From NCBI RefSeq assembly GCF_021134715.1, contig NC_060017.1, positions 2,728,001 through 2,792,000 on the forward strand: a DNA stretch of 64,000 nucleotides. Direction: 5' to 3'. The DNA comes from Daphnia pulex (Eukaryota > Arthropoda > Branchiopoda > Diplostraca > Daphniidae). Positions 39,314-49,652 of the stretch are shown piece after piece (position 1 is the stretch's first letter; the number at the start of each line of letters is the position of its first letter). The translations under genes and the position numbers were made by a program. Under the pieces are notes generated by a model that searched no databases, was not told where the DNA came from, and saw only the letters and a list, made by a program, of their open reading frames with translations.

Positions 39314-40399
39314 AAAATGTTGTTGTCGTCTATTGCGATGTGTTTGTATGAAGATGTTACTGCTTGCTTCACTTGCTTGATTCTTAAAATAGTAGGTAGG
39401 TGTGCTAGTGGAGCTAGTGCCATATTTTTTTTTTTTTGTGTGGGAAGGATTAGTTGTCGATTGTCTCGCTAGATGACCATTACAACTACAGCCATCTAGC
39501 GCAAATCGGCTATTCAAGCCCAAATTTAAAAAAATATATATATGCTTTTCATATCATAGGTAAATGATCAGGTGAATCAATTTGATCTTTATCTATAAGT
39601 TTTCGATGAAGCCATCATTAATGAAAGGTGAAACTTGAAAGTATCTGCCCTGTTCTGTTTTCAAATAAGTCAATTTCTGCGTAAAAAATATACGGTAAGT
39701 ATTCTTCTCTGCATAAGATTTATTGTAGGTGCTCACCCGTGATCTTCTGTTATATCTTATTTCTTATTACTTACGTCTTGGCCAATTGAAAAATTTTTCA
39801 GCCAAGTTGTCTTCGGGACTTTAACCTAGATATTTATTTTGAATCTTCCAATTTTTAATTCCTTTTCCATACAAAAATTTTTTCCGTAAACATTCAATGC
39901 CTATACTCATATTATTTTGTGACTGGTAAAACATGTTAAAAGTATTCCAGCTCTTGTTACTTTGGAAAAATATTTCTCGTCTCATACTGTATTAAAAGGA
40001 GCGAAAGTTATTCGCTGGAAACATAACCTAATAGCACACGAGTTACGTGTGAAGCTCTACTTACCTGGTTACGAGTATGAACGTGACCACCCCGTGACGT
40101 GTCGAGTATATCTTATTGCGTACTTTTTCTCGTCTGCTTTGGCTGTTGCGTGTGCTTTACTTTGGGTTACTTGGGTAATCTGGCTCTGTTGAAGCTCATC
40201 ATTTATAGAGCACTTTATTAATATTTGGTAATAACGTTTTTGATATACAACTAAGCTTTCATATCGTAACGGGATACAACACAATCCACTATTAGATATA
40301 GTAATCCACAAAAATATAGTAGAAAAGATATTAGAAAACGAGTTTATTCAGACAATTCGATCAAGAAGATTTGCATATTACAATTTAACAAGTGATCTT
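39314..40399. other. Intergenic stretch below the FEM1-like gene
   Basis: AT-rich sequence with no supported coding exon; plus-strand frame 39962-40192 and minus-strand frame 40069-40311 overlap and show no family features. It includes the 3'UTR of the FEM1-like gene with an AATAAA on the minus strand (40348-40343). Confidence 0.55.
40343..40348 (-). terminator. Polyadenylation signal of the FEM1-like gene
   Basis: TTTATT on the plus strand (AATAAA on the minus strand) lies about 52 bases past the stop codon of the FEM1-like gene. The position is typical of a short 3'UTR. Confidence 0.6.
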
Positions 40400-42157
40400 T
40401 CAGTGACGGTTTACAAACGTGAGTAGACTTTTTGGCAGGTCGCCGGGGACGAAAGGTATTCGATTTCGACGAATCACCTGAGCAGCTAAACATTTAAGTG
40501 GCCGTAGCCGCACTCTATTGATCAGCTTTTGAAGATATTTACTTGGCTTTCCTTTATCATTCAAATCTTTTTCTTTGAGTTTGAAAAGATCCAAACATGT
40601 TTTTCCTTTGCCATCTGGCTGATCGATATTGGCTCCCGAGTCCAACAGCAGCTGAACTGCATCCGTGATATTCGTTGTCTCCGACCAGCGTTCCCATTGG
40701 AAGCTGTTCGCTAGAATATGTAGTGCTGTTTTTCCATTGGTAGAGGTAAAATTTGGATCAACATCGAGTTCCAGTAACAATTTCATTAGGTTGATCCGAA
40801 AGCGTTTCGGTCCTATCAAGTCTGCAAATAAGTTACAACACGCCAGGTGTAGAATATTTCCCTTGTCTACTCTGTCAAACCTGTAATCGGCGCGAATGAA
40901 CTCGTAAACGATCTGCTTGAATTGGTGACTTTCTTCCTTGCTTAATGTTGGAAGCATTTCGGTTAAAAAGTCAATCAAGTCAAAAATCAACAAATCAAAT
41001 TCTTGATATTCGCTGATGTTAACCAAATTGTGATTGACCTTTAAGGTATTTTCGAGTGTGGTCATCACATTAGTGAATGTAAATTCGGAGCTGGGCACGT
41101 CTTTGAGTTTTGCGAAACTTTCAACTAAAATTCCAATCGTCCTGATGATTATGTCGTTAACTTCGTCATCCCATTCTTCAAAGCCTTGAAACTCATCCAA
41201 CATGAACATGCCGATGTTTATGGCTCTATTGTAGTGGTCTTCACAGTGCAATCGATCGGCATGATTGCACAATTGCAGGAGAATATATTTGTGTTGCTCA
41301 GGATCTGATTGATCAAGAATCCTCTGAATGACTAACAAGGCCTGAGTGTAGAGATTCAATTCAGGGTAGTCATCATCAAAGTCAAGCTGGGCTTCGAGTT
41401 GCTCGAGGTGTTCCAATGTCAGGAATTCGGAAGTGAAGCCCATCGCCTTGACAAAAAGATCAGACGGAGGCGAAATTGTTTTGGGAATCGCCTGTTCTCC
41501 ATCGACAGTCGAAAGACGAAGTCTCGTGGCTTCTTTCCAGATAGAAATGGCGTAACTCGATGATACTAGGCTTGGGCTGTATCTGTAAAAAACGTAGGCT
41601 GCTCCCATCAATTCCAGCGCTTCGATTTTCTGCTCCGTAGGGATTGAACTTGCCTTTATTCCCTCCATGTCGGCGGTGACCTTATCCAACTGCTCCTCTT
41701 CGACGACGACAAATTCGTCGACAATGTCCGCCTGACGGCTTATTATGGCTGCGCACAGAGGTGAAACATTGTCATACTTGACTCCCCTCCACTCGAAAGT
41801 CCCATGGAGATTAACATCAACTCCAAGCTCCCTTAGAAAGACGACGACTTCACAAGATCCGTTTTGGATGGCGGTCAACATGGGGGTAGTTTCGTGTTCG
41901 TCGCGGGAAGTTGCCGGTAGTGTCGTTATTTCTGGGCCTTGAATGGCAAGTACTTCTTGTAATTCCGGTATAAATTCAGATTTAATTGCTCCCTGGAAGA
42001 CGTGTTGCAAAAGTCTCCAGCAAGCATTCGATTGATTCCGGCTTCTTTTGGTTATCAGGAAGAAAAAAATCAAAGGCAATGACATACCGAATAATAGGAA
42101 GATGTAAAATTCTGGAGTCAGCGGTGAAGTGCAGTCGTCCATTTTATTTAAGTCCAT
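40400..42157 (-). CDS. Divergent, intronless FEM1-like protein with N-terminal membrane segment
   Basis: A single uninterrupted frame encodes 585 residues. The C-terminus LKCLAAQVIRRNRIPF followed by GDLP and LLTFVNRH matches the FEM1 VHL-box end. The segment KIEALELMGAAYVFYR matches the conserved FEM1 helix after the ankyrin block. Two N-terminal ankyrin-like repeats (near 90-150) and two C-terminal ones (near 440-525, TALHILANS and LLLDSGANIDQPDGKG) remain, whereas FEM1 proteins usually carry six or more N-terminal repeats. Residues about 17-37 (FYIFLLFGMSLPLIFFFLI) form a predicted membrane anchor not expected in FEM1 proteins. FEM1 proteins are substrate receptors of cullin-2 ubiquitin ligases that read C-degrons. 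Lack of introns suggests an old retrocopy. Whether it still assembles a ligase is unknown. Confidence 0.85.
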   Translation of the reverse strand: MDLNKMDDCTSPLTPEFYIFLLFGMSLPLIFFFLITKRSRNQSNACWRLLQHVFQGAIKSEFIPELQEVLAIQGPEITTLPATSRDEHETTPMLTAIQNGSCEVVVFLRELGVDVNLHGTFEWRGVKYDNVSPLCAAIISRQADIVDEFVVVEEEQLDKVTADMEGIKASSIPTEQKIEALELMGAAYVFYRYSPSLVSSSYAISIWKEATRLRLSTVDGEQAIPKTISPPSDLFVKAMGFTSEFLTLEHLEQLEAQLDFDDDYPELNLYTQALLVIQRILDQSDPEQHKYILLQLCNHADRLHCEDHYNRAINIGMFMLDEFQGFEEWDDEVNDIIIRTIGILVESFAKLKDVPSSEFTFTNVMTTLENTLKVNHNLVNISEYQEFDLLIFDLIDFLTEMLPTLSKEESHQFKQIVYEFIRADYRFDRVDKGNILHLACCNLFADLIGPKRFRINLMKLLLELDVDPNFTSTNGKTALHILANSFQWERWSETTNITDAVQLLLDSGANIDQPDGKGKTCLDLFKLKEKDLNDKGKPSKYLQKLINRVRLRPLKCLAAQVIRRNRIPFVPGDLPKSLLTFVNRH

Positions 42158-42879
42158 TTTGGTTTTGAACTAATTCCTTGAAATTATCTTCGATATGACA
42201 ATATGTGTCTTATAATTCAGTCCAATATATATAGACTTTGTTAGGATATGTTTGTTGAGCAACTCACTTCTCGCAAAGAATTTCGCGTTTACCTTTCGAC
42301 TGTTTTCTCATTCATTAGAAATTACTTTTGTATCGACTTTAATTCAATTTCACACACATTGTTTAATTATCTCTATTTTAACATTTTTTTACTATGAATT
42401 TTGTTTATAGGTTATATTTTCTTTGCTCGGTCCTTGCTCATTTCAAAAATGTGCGCCGTGTTCGTTACGGCGGTTCGTTTAACTATTCCTAGGTGGCCAT
42501 TGTTGTTTTAAAAGCAGACATATGTGATGCATATTTATGTGTGCATTTATATGCATTAGCCATTATAGCCCATTAGGTAATTCTTGTCGGTTAGTCGGGG
42601 TTAGAGACTAGAGAGCTGCCGGAGAAAGTACACGAAATAAATTAGAAAACAGAAATCATGTTTTTATTACTTTTCAGTCATTCATTGTGCGGCCGGCATG
42701 CACTGCTGAACGGACTCGCAAGTCGCAACAAACGGCGAATTCCGCAAGAGTGCGTTCGCAAACAAGGGGGAGAGCAGACGACAACTGGTAAGCAGTCCAT
42801 GTCCAAACACGTTGTGTTTTGTTGCACGTCGTTATTCCATTGAAAGGACAAATTACAATTTTGAATTGCCAAGAATAAA
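42158..42879. promoter_or_regulatory. Head-to-head upstream region, FEM1-like (-) and C9orf85-like (+)
   Basis: The 720 bp between the two start codons should hold both promoters. A plus-strand frame at 42658-42843 lies in the probable 5'UTR of the C9orf85-like gene and shows no homology I recognise. Confidence 0.5.
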
Positions 42880-43725
42880 ATGAGTTCTCAACGAGGTAAT
42901 GTGTCTAGAACAAGAAAGCAAAAGCATACTAACACAATAAGCTTCAAGAACAATAAGCATGGCGAAACACCGAAGACGAAAGCATTAAATGGTTTACAGG
43001 TATTCGTGTCAGTCTATTCTATATTACGGTTACGAACAATTTTTAAATTATGTTTTAAAACTCGTTGAATAGATTTGCAATGTTTGTTCTCATTGCAAGA
43101 ATGTGTTGGAATGGAAGATAAAATACAACAAATATAAGATACTGAGTGCTCCTGCAAAATGCACAAAATGTCTAGAGAAGACAGTGAAGCAGGCCTACTC
43201 GATTCTTTGTCAACCTTGTGCTGAAAAATTGGAGGTCTTAAGGTTTCTTACTTGTTTTGTAACCAAATGATTTACAGTTTTTATTGATTTAGTTATGTGC
43301 CAAATGTGGAAAAAAAGAAGAAATTGTTTGTCGACCAGAACCAACTGTAGCTGAAAAAGCACAGATGGAGGCAAAATTCCAAATGGAATTGAAATCCTTG
43401 TCTGAAAGGAAGCGCCGAACATTCATGAGATATCTAGATCGACTTGGCAAAGTTAAGCATGAAGGTTGGTTTAATTTTAACTGAAATTTGATCGAATTTT
43501 TGTTTTCCATGTTTGTTTATTTTCTTAGATGATGATGGTGAAACAACATCAGGGGAAACAAAAACAAAACCGAAATCAAATAGCTGGATGGAAGAGGCTG
43601 AAAAGCGACTTGAGCTTTTGAAGCTTCAAGTAGAAAAAGAGGGCAAAGATGAAGATGAAGATGATGATTGGGATGGTTTAGGTAGTTCAGATGAAGACTT
43701 TGATAGTGAAGATGATAGTTCTTGA
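42880..43725 (+). CDS. C9orf85 homologue (conserved Cys-rich protein of unknown function)
   Basis: Exons are 42880-42999, 43073-43234, 43293-43464 and 43529-43725, giving 216 residues. The start MSSQRGNVSRTRKQKHTN and KNNKHG match the human C9orf85 N-terminus. Exon 2 and the start of exon 3 carry the family's Cys pairs: C-x2-C (CNVCSHCK), C-x2-C (CTKCLEKTVKQAYS), CQPC and CAKCGKKEE, which may bind zinc. The C-terminus is acidic (DEDEDDDWDGLGSSDED). Intron sizes are 58-73 bp. The biochemical role of the family is not established. It is followed within 135 bp by a possible micro-ORF. Confidence 0.93.
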
Positions 43726-43857
43726 AAATACATATGGTAAACAAGGGCAAAAATTCAAATCTCTTAAATTCTGGTTGTGTTAACTGAAAAGTTTGCATTT
43801 GACATTGTTGCTTTGATTGTTGAATGAAGGATTTTATCGATATAAACTTAAAAGTTC

Positions 43858-44079
43858 ATGAAACAATCCTTTAAATCGGTGTGGGGAGAGTATTGGCGTT
43901 TTCTAAGAGTAAGTCTATTGCCAGCGCTTCTTGCTTCCTTCTTGGCCGTGATTGCTGTGCTCTTTTGTTCTAGTCTAGTTAGGTATGAAAACAATATAGT
44001 TAACACTTTTTTTTCATCTGTAAAATTATAAGCAAATGACCATACTTTAAACATGGTTCACAGGGGCGAAAAAAAGTAG
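43858..44079 (+). CDS. Possible 46-residue single-pass membrane microprotein
   Basis: Two exons, 43858-43982 and 44064-44079, join across an 81-bp GT-AG intron (gtatga to cacag) to give 46 residues. Residues 1-17 are basic/aromatic (MKQSFKSVWGEYWRFLR). About 18-41 form a strong membrane segment (SLLPALLASFLAVIAVLFCS within it). The tail is RRGEKK. This charge pattern is typical of small integral membrane proteins. Unspliced, the frame runs to a stop at about 44030 and loses the basic tail. A competing 65-bp intron (gtaagt at about 43909 to ttctag) would remove the membrane segment, so the locus could instead be untranslated transcript. I do not recognise the family. Confidence 0.4.
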
Positions 44080-44309
44080 GAAAGGATGTCCATGGCGAAA
44101 CTTTGCGAGGATGCTGAGCAGGGTCTGGAATTAAAGGCTTCGTTAAAATATGTTAAACATTTCTGGGTTCAGATTTTGCACTTACAACGTCTGTCCTGGT
44201 ACACCCCAGAGTGGCGTTCGTGTCTCTTTCGTTTCCATGCCCAATGCTCAGGACAAATCGCCATTATCTACAAAACAAAAAAACTACAACAATTTGAAAA
44301 GCGGTTAAA

Positions 44310-45146
44310 CTAGGATAGTATTACTTCCTCGCAGACTTTTCGTGGGACAAGGGCCCGATAATCCATACGGACAAAAAGCTCGTAACGTAAACGGTGCATG
44401 GGAATGTACTCCTCGTCGTCGTTTTCAATCTGTTTCATCTCCCATTGCACCACCAATTCTTCAATCAAAAAGTTTTCTTCTTCTATTTCGTGGGCAAGAA
44501 ATCTAAATAAAATTTTTTGTCAATTACAACTTAATTCGCTTAGGTATAAAGTGTAGGCAAGAATTTTTCGATTACAAAGCGGTACAGAAGTTTGTAAAGT
44601 TGTATTCTTCGTGAGCGAAACCAGCTCGAAGAAAGTAAGTGAACACCATAGCCAGAAGGTATGAATCAGCAAATATCTTGCATTTGTCTTGTTCCAGAAA
44701 GCCTTTAATACGACCATCTTCTGCAATTTCAATATTTTGTATGTAACTCCTCCACGAACGTAATTTGTATGTGAGGAATACGATTAAATAGACAGTTACT
44801 TACCCAACAAAATGAAGAAATCCTTCATACGGGATGCAGTAACTGAGACCTCCGCAACCTTTGTTTTCCTTGTCCAATAACGATGAAAGCTATTGCTTAC
44901 ACTGCCAAGCCACCGACCAAAATCATAAACTGCTTCAACGTATGTGTTAGGGCAAGCATTCTCCTCATCTTGAAAATTGTGTTTTCGCTTAGGCTTGGAA
45001 TGTCCTAACAATCGAGGAAGAACTGTTTCAACAGCAAGTCGAAACTCGTTCTGCCCTACGTTTCTCTCTGAAACGGCATGGTACTGTTTGTTGTAGGGAG
45101 ACACACCAGTTTCTTCTCGCTTAACGGCAACATTTGCAATAACCAT
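44310..45146 (-). CDS. Speedy/RINGO family CDK activator
   Basis: Minus-strand exons are 44804-45146, 44576-44720 and 44310-44502, giving 226 residues. The Speedy core starts at about 107 (MKDFFILLGEDGRIKGFLEQ). It continues with the hallmark FADSYLLAMVFTYFLRAGF, then NFCTALFLAHEIEEE across the second splice junction, and ends MDYRALVPRKVCEEVILS. The family consensus includes DKYLLAM.FTYFKRA, FF.ALYLAN..EEDEEE and DYRA.VSRRCCEEV, so the match is clear although the middle (normally YEIFPWALG) is diverged. Speedy proteins bind and activate CDK1/CDK2 without cyclin and act in meiosis and cell-cycle entry. The protein stops right after the core, without the long C-terminal tail seen in vertebrates. 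It is head to head with synoviolin. Confidence 0.88.
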
Positions 45147-45628
45147 GTTTCAAAATAATTAAGTTCACCTTGTTTTCAGAACAAAAATGCTTAGCTTTGG
45201 TGGTACGACTTTTAACGAACCAAATCAACGTCTTTCCGTCTCGACGGTCAGTTCCTCAGTAACAGTTTTCACTCCATGTGCTGCCTTCATTTCCTGTTCG
45301 AAAGTCGTAGAACACCGCGCTGATCCGTCGTCCAATCAGAAAACGCCGAATATAATGTTAAAAACTTTAAATAAATCAAAAATTAAATACCTATGCTTAA
45401 TTTTTTTTTTCAAATGTTTAATGGCTAATTTATATCGAATAAATTTTTTAATTTTTGATCAAAACATTTAAAGACACGAAACACGATGGAGAGAAATGAC
45501 TCTTGCCTAAGGGATGTTGTTCACTCAAAGCTCAAAGGCTTCGAGCCTCAACGTCACGTCATCAACTCAAGTCAACGACAGAAGTGATGTAAAGTTCTCT
45601 CTGAAACGGCTAATGAAAGTAATCGAAA
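45147..45628. promoter_or_regulatory. Shared upstream region of Speedy (-) and synoviolin (+)
   Basis: About 480 bp separate the two start codons. A cgtcacgtcatc element at 45551-45562 includes a CRE/UPR-like CACGTCA string. This is notable because synoviolin is an ER-stress-induced gene in other animals, but no binding data exist here. A plus frame 45187-45471 is featureless. Confidence 0.45.
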
Positions 45629-47939
45629 ATGCGTATCGAATTAGTTATTCTAGGCAGTCTTGTTTTGTCTACGTCAGTCGTGGGAAATGCGTATTACCAA
45701 AAGAAGCAATTTTATCCTTCAGTGGTTCATATAACTAAATCCAATCCTAGCATGATGGTAACCATTTAACATAAAAATATTGGTTATAAAAACACATAAT
45801 ACAAACAAACTTTACAACAGGTGATGTACATTCAAGCCCTAGTCATTGTGGTTTTGCTGGGAAAATTGATGAAAAAAGTGTTTTTTGGCCAATTGCGAGC
45901 TGCAGAAGTTGAGGTATGTATTTACAAAATGTTGTGCATAATCTTGTTCAACTTCTAATTTTCATTATTCCAATTACAGCATCTTATTGATCGATCATGG
46001 TATGCAATCACAGAAACATGTTTGGCTTTTACTGTGTTTAGGGAAGACTTTTCAACCAAGTTTGTTGCCCTCTTCACGGTTCTACTCTTCCTCAAAGCTT
46101 TCCATTGGCTTGTTGAGGACAGAGTTGATTATGTACGTAGAGCTTCACTGTTTTATTTAAATATTTTAATGATCTCAAATAATTTTGTATATTTGAATTT
46201 TAGATGGAGCGAAGCCCCATAATATCTTGGTTGTTCCATTTTAGAGTGACATGTAAGTTAGAGTATATATAACCTTTCTACATAGAATTGTAACAGGAAT
46301 GTTGAATATCTTTCATTCAGCATTACTTTTGGTCTTGGGGGTTCTGGACTGGCATTTTATCCAAGTTGCATATTATGCTACTTTAACTCAAGGAGCTTCA
46401 GTTCAACTGGTATTTGGTTTTGAGTATGCCATTCTGTTGACCATGGTAGCAATGGTTACAGTAAAATATGCTCTCCACACTTATGACATCAATCGTGAAA
46501 ATCCTTGGGAAGATAAAGCAGTCTTTTTGCTGTATGCTGAACTTGCCATTGGTAATGTTTTTCACTGAGAAGTTACTGAGTAAAAAGCTTAATAATTTTA
46601 TAAAAAATTTAGGTTTTATCAAAGTCATTCTATACATGATGTTCATGTTGATTATGATTCGTGTATACACTCTACCCTTGTTTGCTGTCCGACCGATGTA
46701 CCTAGCGATGAGGTAGCTAACTTTGATCAATTTCATTGTCATAGTGTTATAATTTTAGCCTTGTGAAATAGGTCATTCAAAAAAGCGTTAAGTGACGTAA
46801 TCCTTTCTCGGCGAGCCATTCGCAATCTGAATACATTGTATCCCGACGCCACAACAGAGGATTTGGCTAACACCGATACTGTCTGCATTATTTGCAGAGA
46901 AGAAATGGTTACTGGTAATTCATCACAACAAATCATTTGTTTGGCTCTAATGATAATTTTTTTATTCTTTCAATAGGAGCTAAAAAATTGCCTTGCAACC
47001 ACATCTTCCATGCTACTTGCCTTCGATCCTGGTTCCAGAGACAACAAACTTGTCCAACTTGCCGACTTGAAGTTCTGCGTGCACCGGGCAATCCAGTTGG
47101 GAACCCGGCAGCGGCACCTGCCGCTGCTAATATGCGACCACCTCAACCACAAGCTGCGCCACCACCTCCTCAGGTATTAATGAATGCACTTAATGAAACG
47201 CAAAAACTTATAGTTCATTTTTTATTTTTTATGTTTTATTATACTTATGATTATGTTTTAGGCTGCAGCAAATATGCCCCCGGCAGCTCCGATTCAGCCA
47301 CCACTACAGCCTTTCATCCCCCCTCATCATCCTTTTACTTTTCCTTTTCCCCTGCCGAATATCGCCCAACAAGCTGCAGCAAACGACGCTCGATACGCAC
47401 CGGACGCAAATGGCCAAAGGCCAGCTATGCCTCCGCCATTTTCCCTCCCACCTTTCATGCCATTTGGTATGTATTTAATTTATCAAGTGGATATTGAAAT
47501 ATCGTCATCTCTGTTTTTTTTTATTTTGTTAGTTGTTCCACCTCCGAGACCGCCTGCTAATCTTGGTGCACTCAGTGACGCTGAGTTGCGAGCAATGGAA
47601 GGGCAGGAAAGACGACACCTTGAAGCCAGAATTCGTGTTCTGAGAGATATTCAAGTATTGCTCGATGCAGCAGTCTTGCAGATGAATCAATATGGAATTC
47701 TAGTGTCTCGCTTAGAACATGAGGCTAATAATAATACTGAAACTCTAAGGAGCGCAGGCGAAGAGGCTTCAGCGACGTCTGCTCCACAGACGAATGAGCA
47801 AGAGCCCATTATCAACGTTACTCCTCCAGAAACGGAAAATGAAGTTTTGACTCCTGAAGAAGAGACAAATTTGAGTGATCAAGAGAGATTAAGACGCCGA
47901 CGTGTACAGAGATTCATGAATGCTGGGGAGCAAAATTGA
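45629..47939 (+). CDS. SYVN1: Synoviolin/HRD1, ER membrane RING E3 ubiquitin ligase
   Basis: Ten exons: 45629-45757, 45821-45913, 45980-46132, 46204-46252, 46321-46551, 46613-46712, 46772-46914, 46977-47173, 47262-47466 and 47533-47939. They give 568 residues (617 in human). The start MRIELVILGSLVLSTSVVGN was chosen because the next residues align with the human N-terminus (AYY...QFYPSVV...TKSNPSMM). Multiple membrane segments fill about 1-235 (GQLRAAEVE, HWLVEDRVDY, GASVQLVFGFEYAILLTM are diagnostic). A RING-H2 domain spans 290-328 (CIIC...CNHIFH..C...CPTC). A Pro-rich cytosolic region and an Arg-rich end (RLRRRRVQRF) follow. It ubiquitinates misfolded ER proteins in ERAD with SEL1L. All intron phases agree. 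Confidence 0.97.
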
Positions 47940-48150
47940 ATGTTGTTCGATTTTCAAGGAATTATATTTAATTATAAAGGGTGTCTATCTGAAAAAAATT
48001 TACTAGGTTGTACCCTTTTTGTGTGTTCTTCTGCCTCATTAGTAGGTTGTCCAATCAATTTGTATCCTTGTACATAATTCCTCCGTTGCTTGGAATTGGG
48101 TGGGCATGGTCAGTGGAACGACAAGACGATTGAAGTTGTAACTTGTAACT

Positions 48151-48156
48151 AATAAA
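48151..48156 (+). terminator. Polyadenylation signal of synoviolin
   Basis: Canonical AATAAA lies 212 bases past the stop codon at 47939. It is the first such hexamer on this strand after the gene. Confidence 0.6.
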
Positions 48157-48374
48157 TGTATTTTACCTTTTCAGTTACTTTTCTTTTAAACTAACATCAA
48201 ATTCTAAATTTATTGTGTTTTTAAAATTAAAAGTTTTTATGAAAATCTGAGACAATTTTTCAATGAAAGATTTTTTTAAGATTTAGGAACCAAAGATGAC
48301 GATTCAGTTAACGTCTGAATGTTTTAGTTTCGCAGAAAGTATTAGAAAGTCCTTAGAACTAAGGCCAAGTAAAT

Positions 48375-48590
48375 AATGATAAAGATTCAGCCAGACCCAC
48401 AATGCTTCTGCCGATTTTCCGTTATGGACAATCGAATGTCAGGAATGGCAATAACACCTCAAGATCAGTATATTCCCGTTTTGAGATGAGACTCGATGCG
48501 TCTGTCTTGCAGGTGAATCAATGCAAAATCCCAGTTCCCTTGCTTAAAACAAGAACTAATGCCGAAATTTTGTTAACACTGACCTAACAA
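48375..48590 (+). pseudogene. Diverged partial copy of synoviolin's last exon
   Basis: ctcgatgc at 48492 and gtcttgcaggtgaatcaat at 48503-48521 match 47661 and 47673-47691 of the real exon. Translated in the same frame, LDASVLQVNQCKIPVPLL aligns with LDAAVLQMNQYGILVSRL, and the upstream VYSRFEMR part aligns loosely with the ARIRVLRD region. It lacks the RING, membrane exons and proline-rich part. An open frame 48402-48587 (61 residues) still spans it. It most likely reflects a local segmental duplication followed by decay. Confidence 0.7.
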
Positions 48591-48757
48591 AAAAAAAAAA
48601 AAACGCATGGAACACAAGTTTTCTTTTGATTTTACACCCTGAGTACACTTTTTCTTCATGTTGGCTAACCAAATGCTTGGACTAATGGATCTGTGAAAAA
48701 TGCAATACATATTTAATATTTTTTACTAATTTCTGTATTTTTACTGTTCATTGCTAT

Positions 48758-49652
48758 TCAAAAACCAGCATTCATTAACCATTTTTTCACTTCATTCACA
48801 TAGTCACCTCTAAACTTAATATGCATGGCAACTTCATGTACTCGAGAAACCACAGGTTTCTTTGTTAAATTTTCCAGATGTGATTTGATAGCTTGTTCTA
48901 ATGCCTATAAATAAATTTTAAATGATTAATTAGCAAGAAGAAAGGTTAATCAAACATAAATTTCTTTTAATTAAAGAGAGAGAAAAAACAACACAATAAA
49001 GATTAATTACCCAAATGTCTCCTTCAATATGTCTGATGATGGTGATTTTTCTTGCATTCCTTACTTCTTCAAAATTTAAATAAACAGGGACCATAAAATT
49101 TTTAGTTCTCTTCACAAAATATGGCAAGTTTGGTGGTGTATCTGTAATTTAAAGTAAATTTTTTTAATTAAATAATAACAAATGTAGTGAAGATGAATTA
49201 CAACATAAATAGGTTATTTTGCATTTATCTATTCATCATCTAAATTGATCTTCTCCGCAGAAAACATTTCTTTAAAGCAAACTGGCTTTACCTGATGGGG
49301 GAATCCAATCAGAAGCATAGTTTCCATCTGTTGGATAAGAAGGCACAAGCAAATGAGGTCTTAATCGTTCCACAAACTTCCAGTTTTCAGACGAAACTTC
49401 ATGGTATCGAGTATAGTTTTCTGGAGATTTCTCTTTAGGACTTGCTGCATATGAACTATAGCATGATTTAATCTAAGAAAATACATAACATGAAAGGAAT
49501 TAAGACTCAACAAGATTGAAATACGACAGCTTCCAACATACAGACAAATCTTGAGTTGTATGGGCTCTTACTTTAATAGATGTTGCAAAACTTAGCCGAT
49601 GAGCACCAGAATGTTGCTTCATAATAATCGAACGTGCTATAACTGAAGCCAT
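48758..49652 (-). CDS. mRpL49: Mitochondrial large-subunit ribosomal protein mL49
   Basis: Minus-strand exons are 49542-49652, 49292-49472, 49011-49141 and 48758-48904, giving 189 residues. The N-terminus is basic and lacks acidic residues (MASVIARSIIMKQHSGAHRL), as expected for a mitochondrial presequence. The mL49 core is visible: WKFVERLRPHLLVP, DWIPPSGDTPPNLPYFVKR, PVYLNFEE, TIIRHIEGDIW and the end FRGDYVNEVKKWLMNAGF. It is a component of the mitochondrial 39S subunit. Exon 1 has two in-frame donors, at 49542 (gtatgt) and 49572 (gtaaga); the first gives a typical 69-bp intron and is preferred here. The alternative removes ten residues of the presequence region. Confidence 0.95.

Noticed and set aside
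46937-47497. 186-residue frame starting inside a synoviolin intron
   Set aside because: It reads through splice sites of the well-supported synoviolin exons 8 and 9 and shifts frame in exon 9; an intron-retention artefact.
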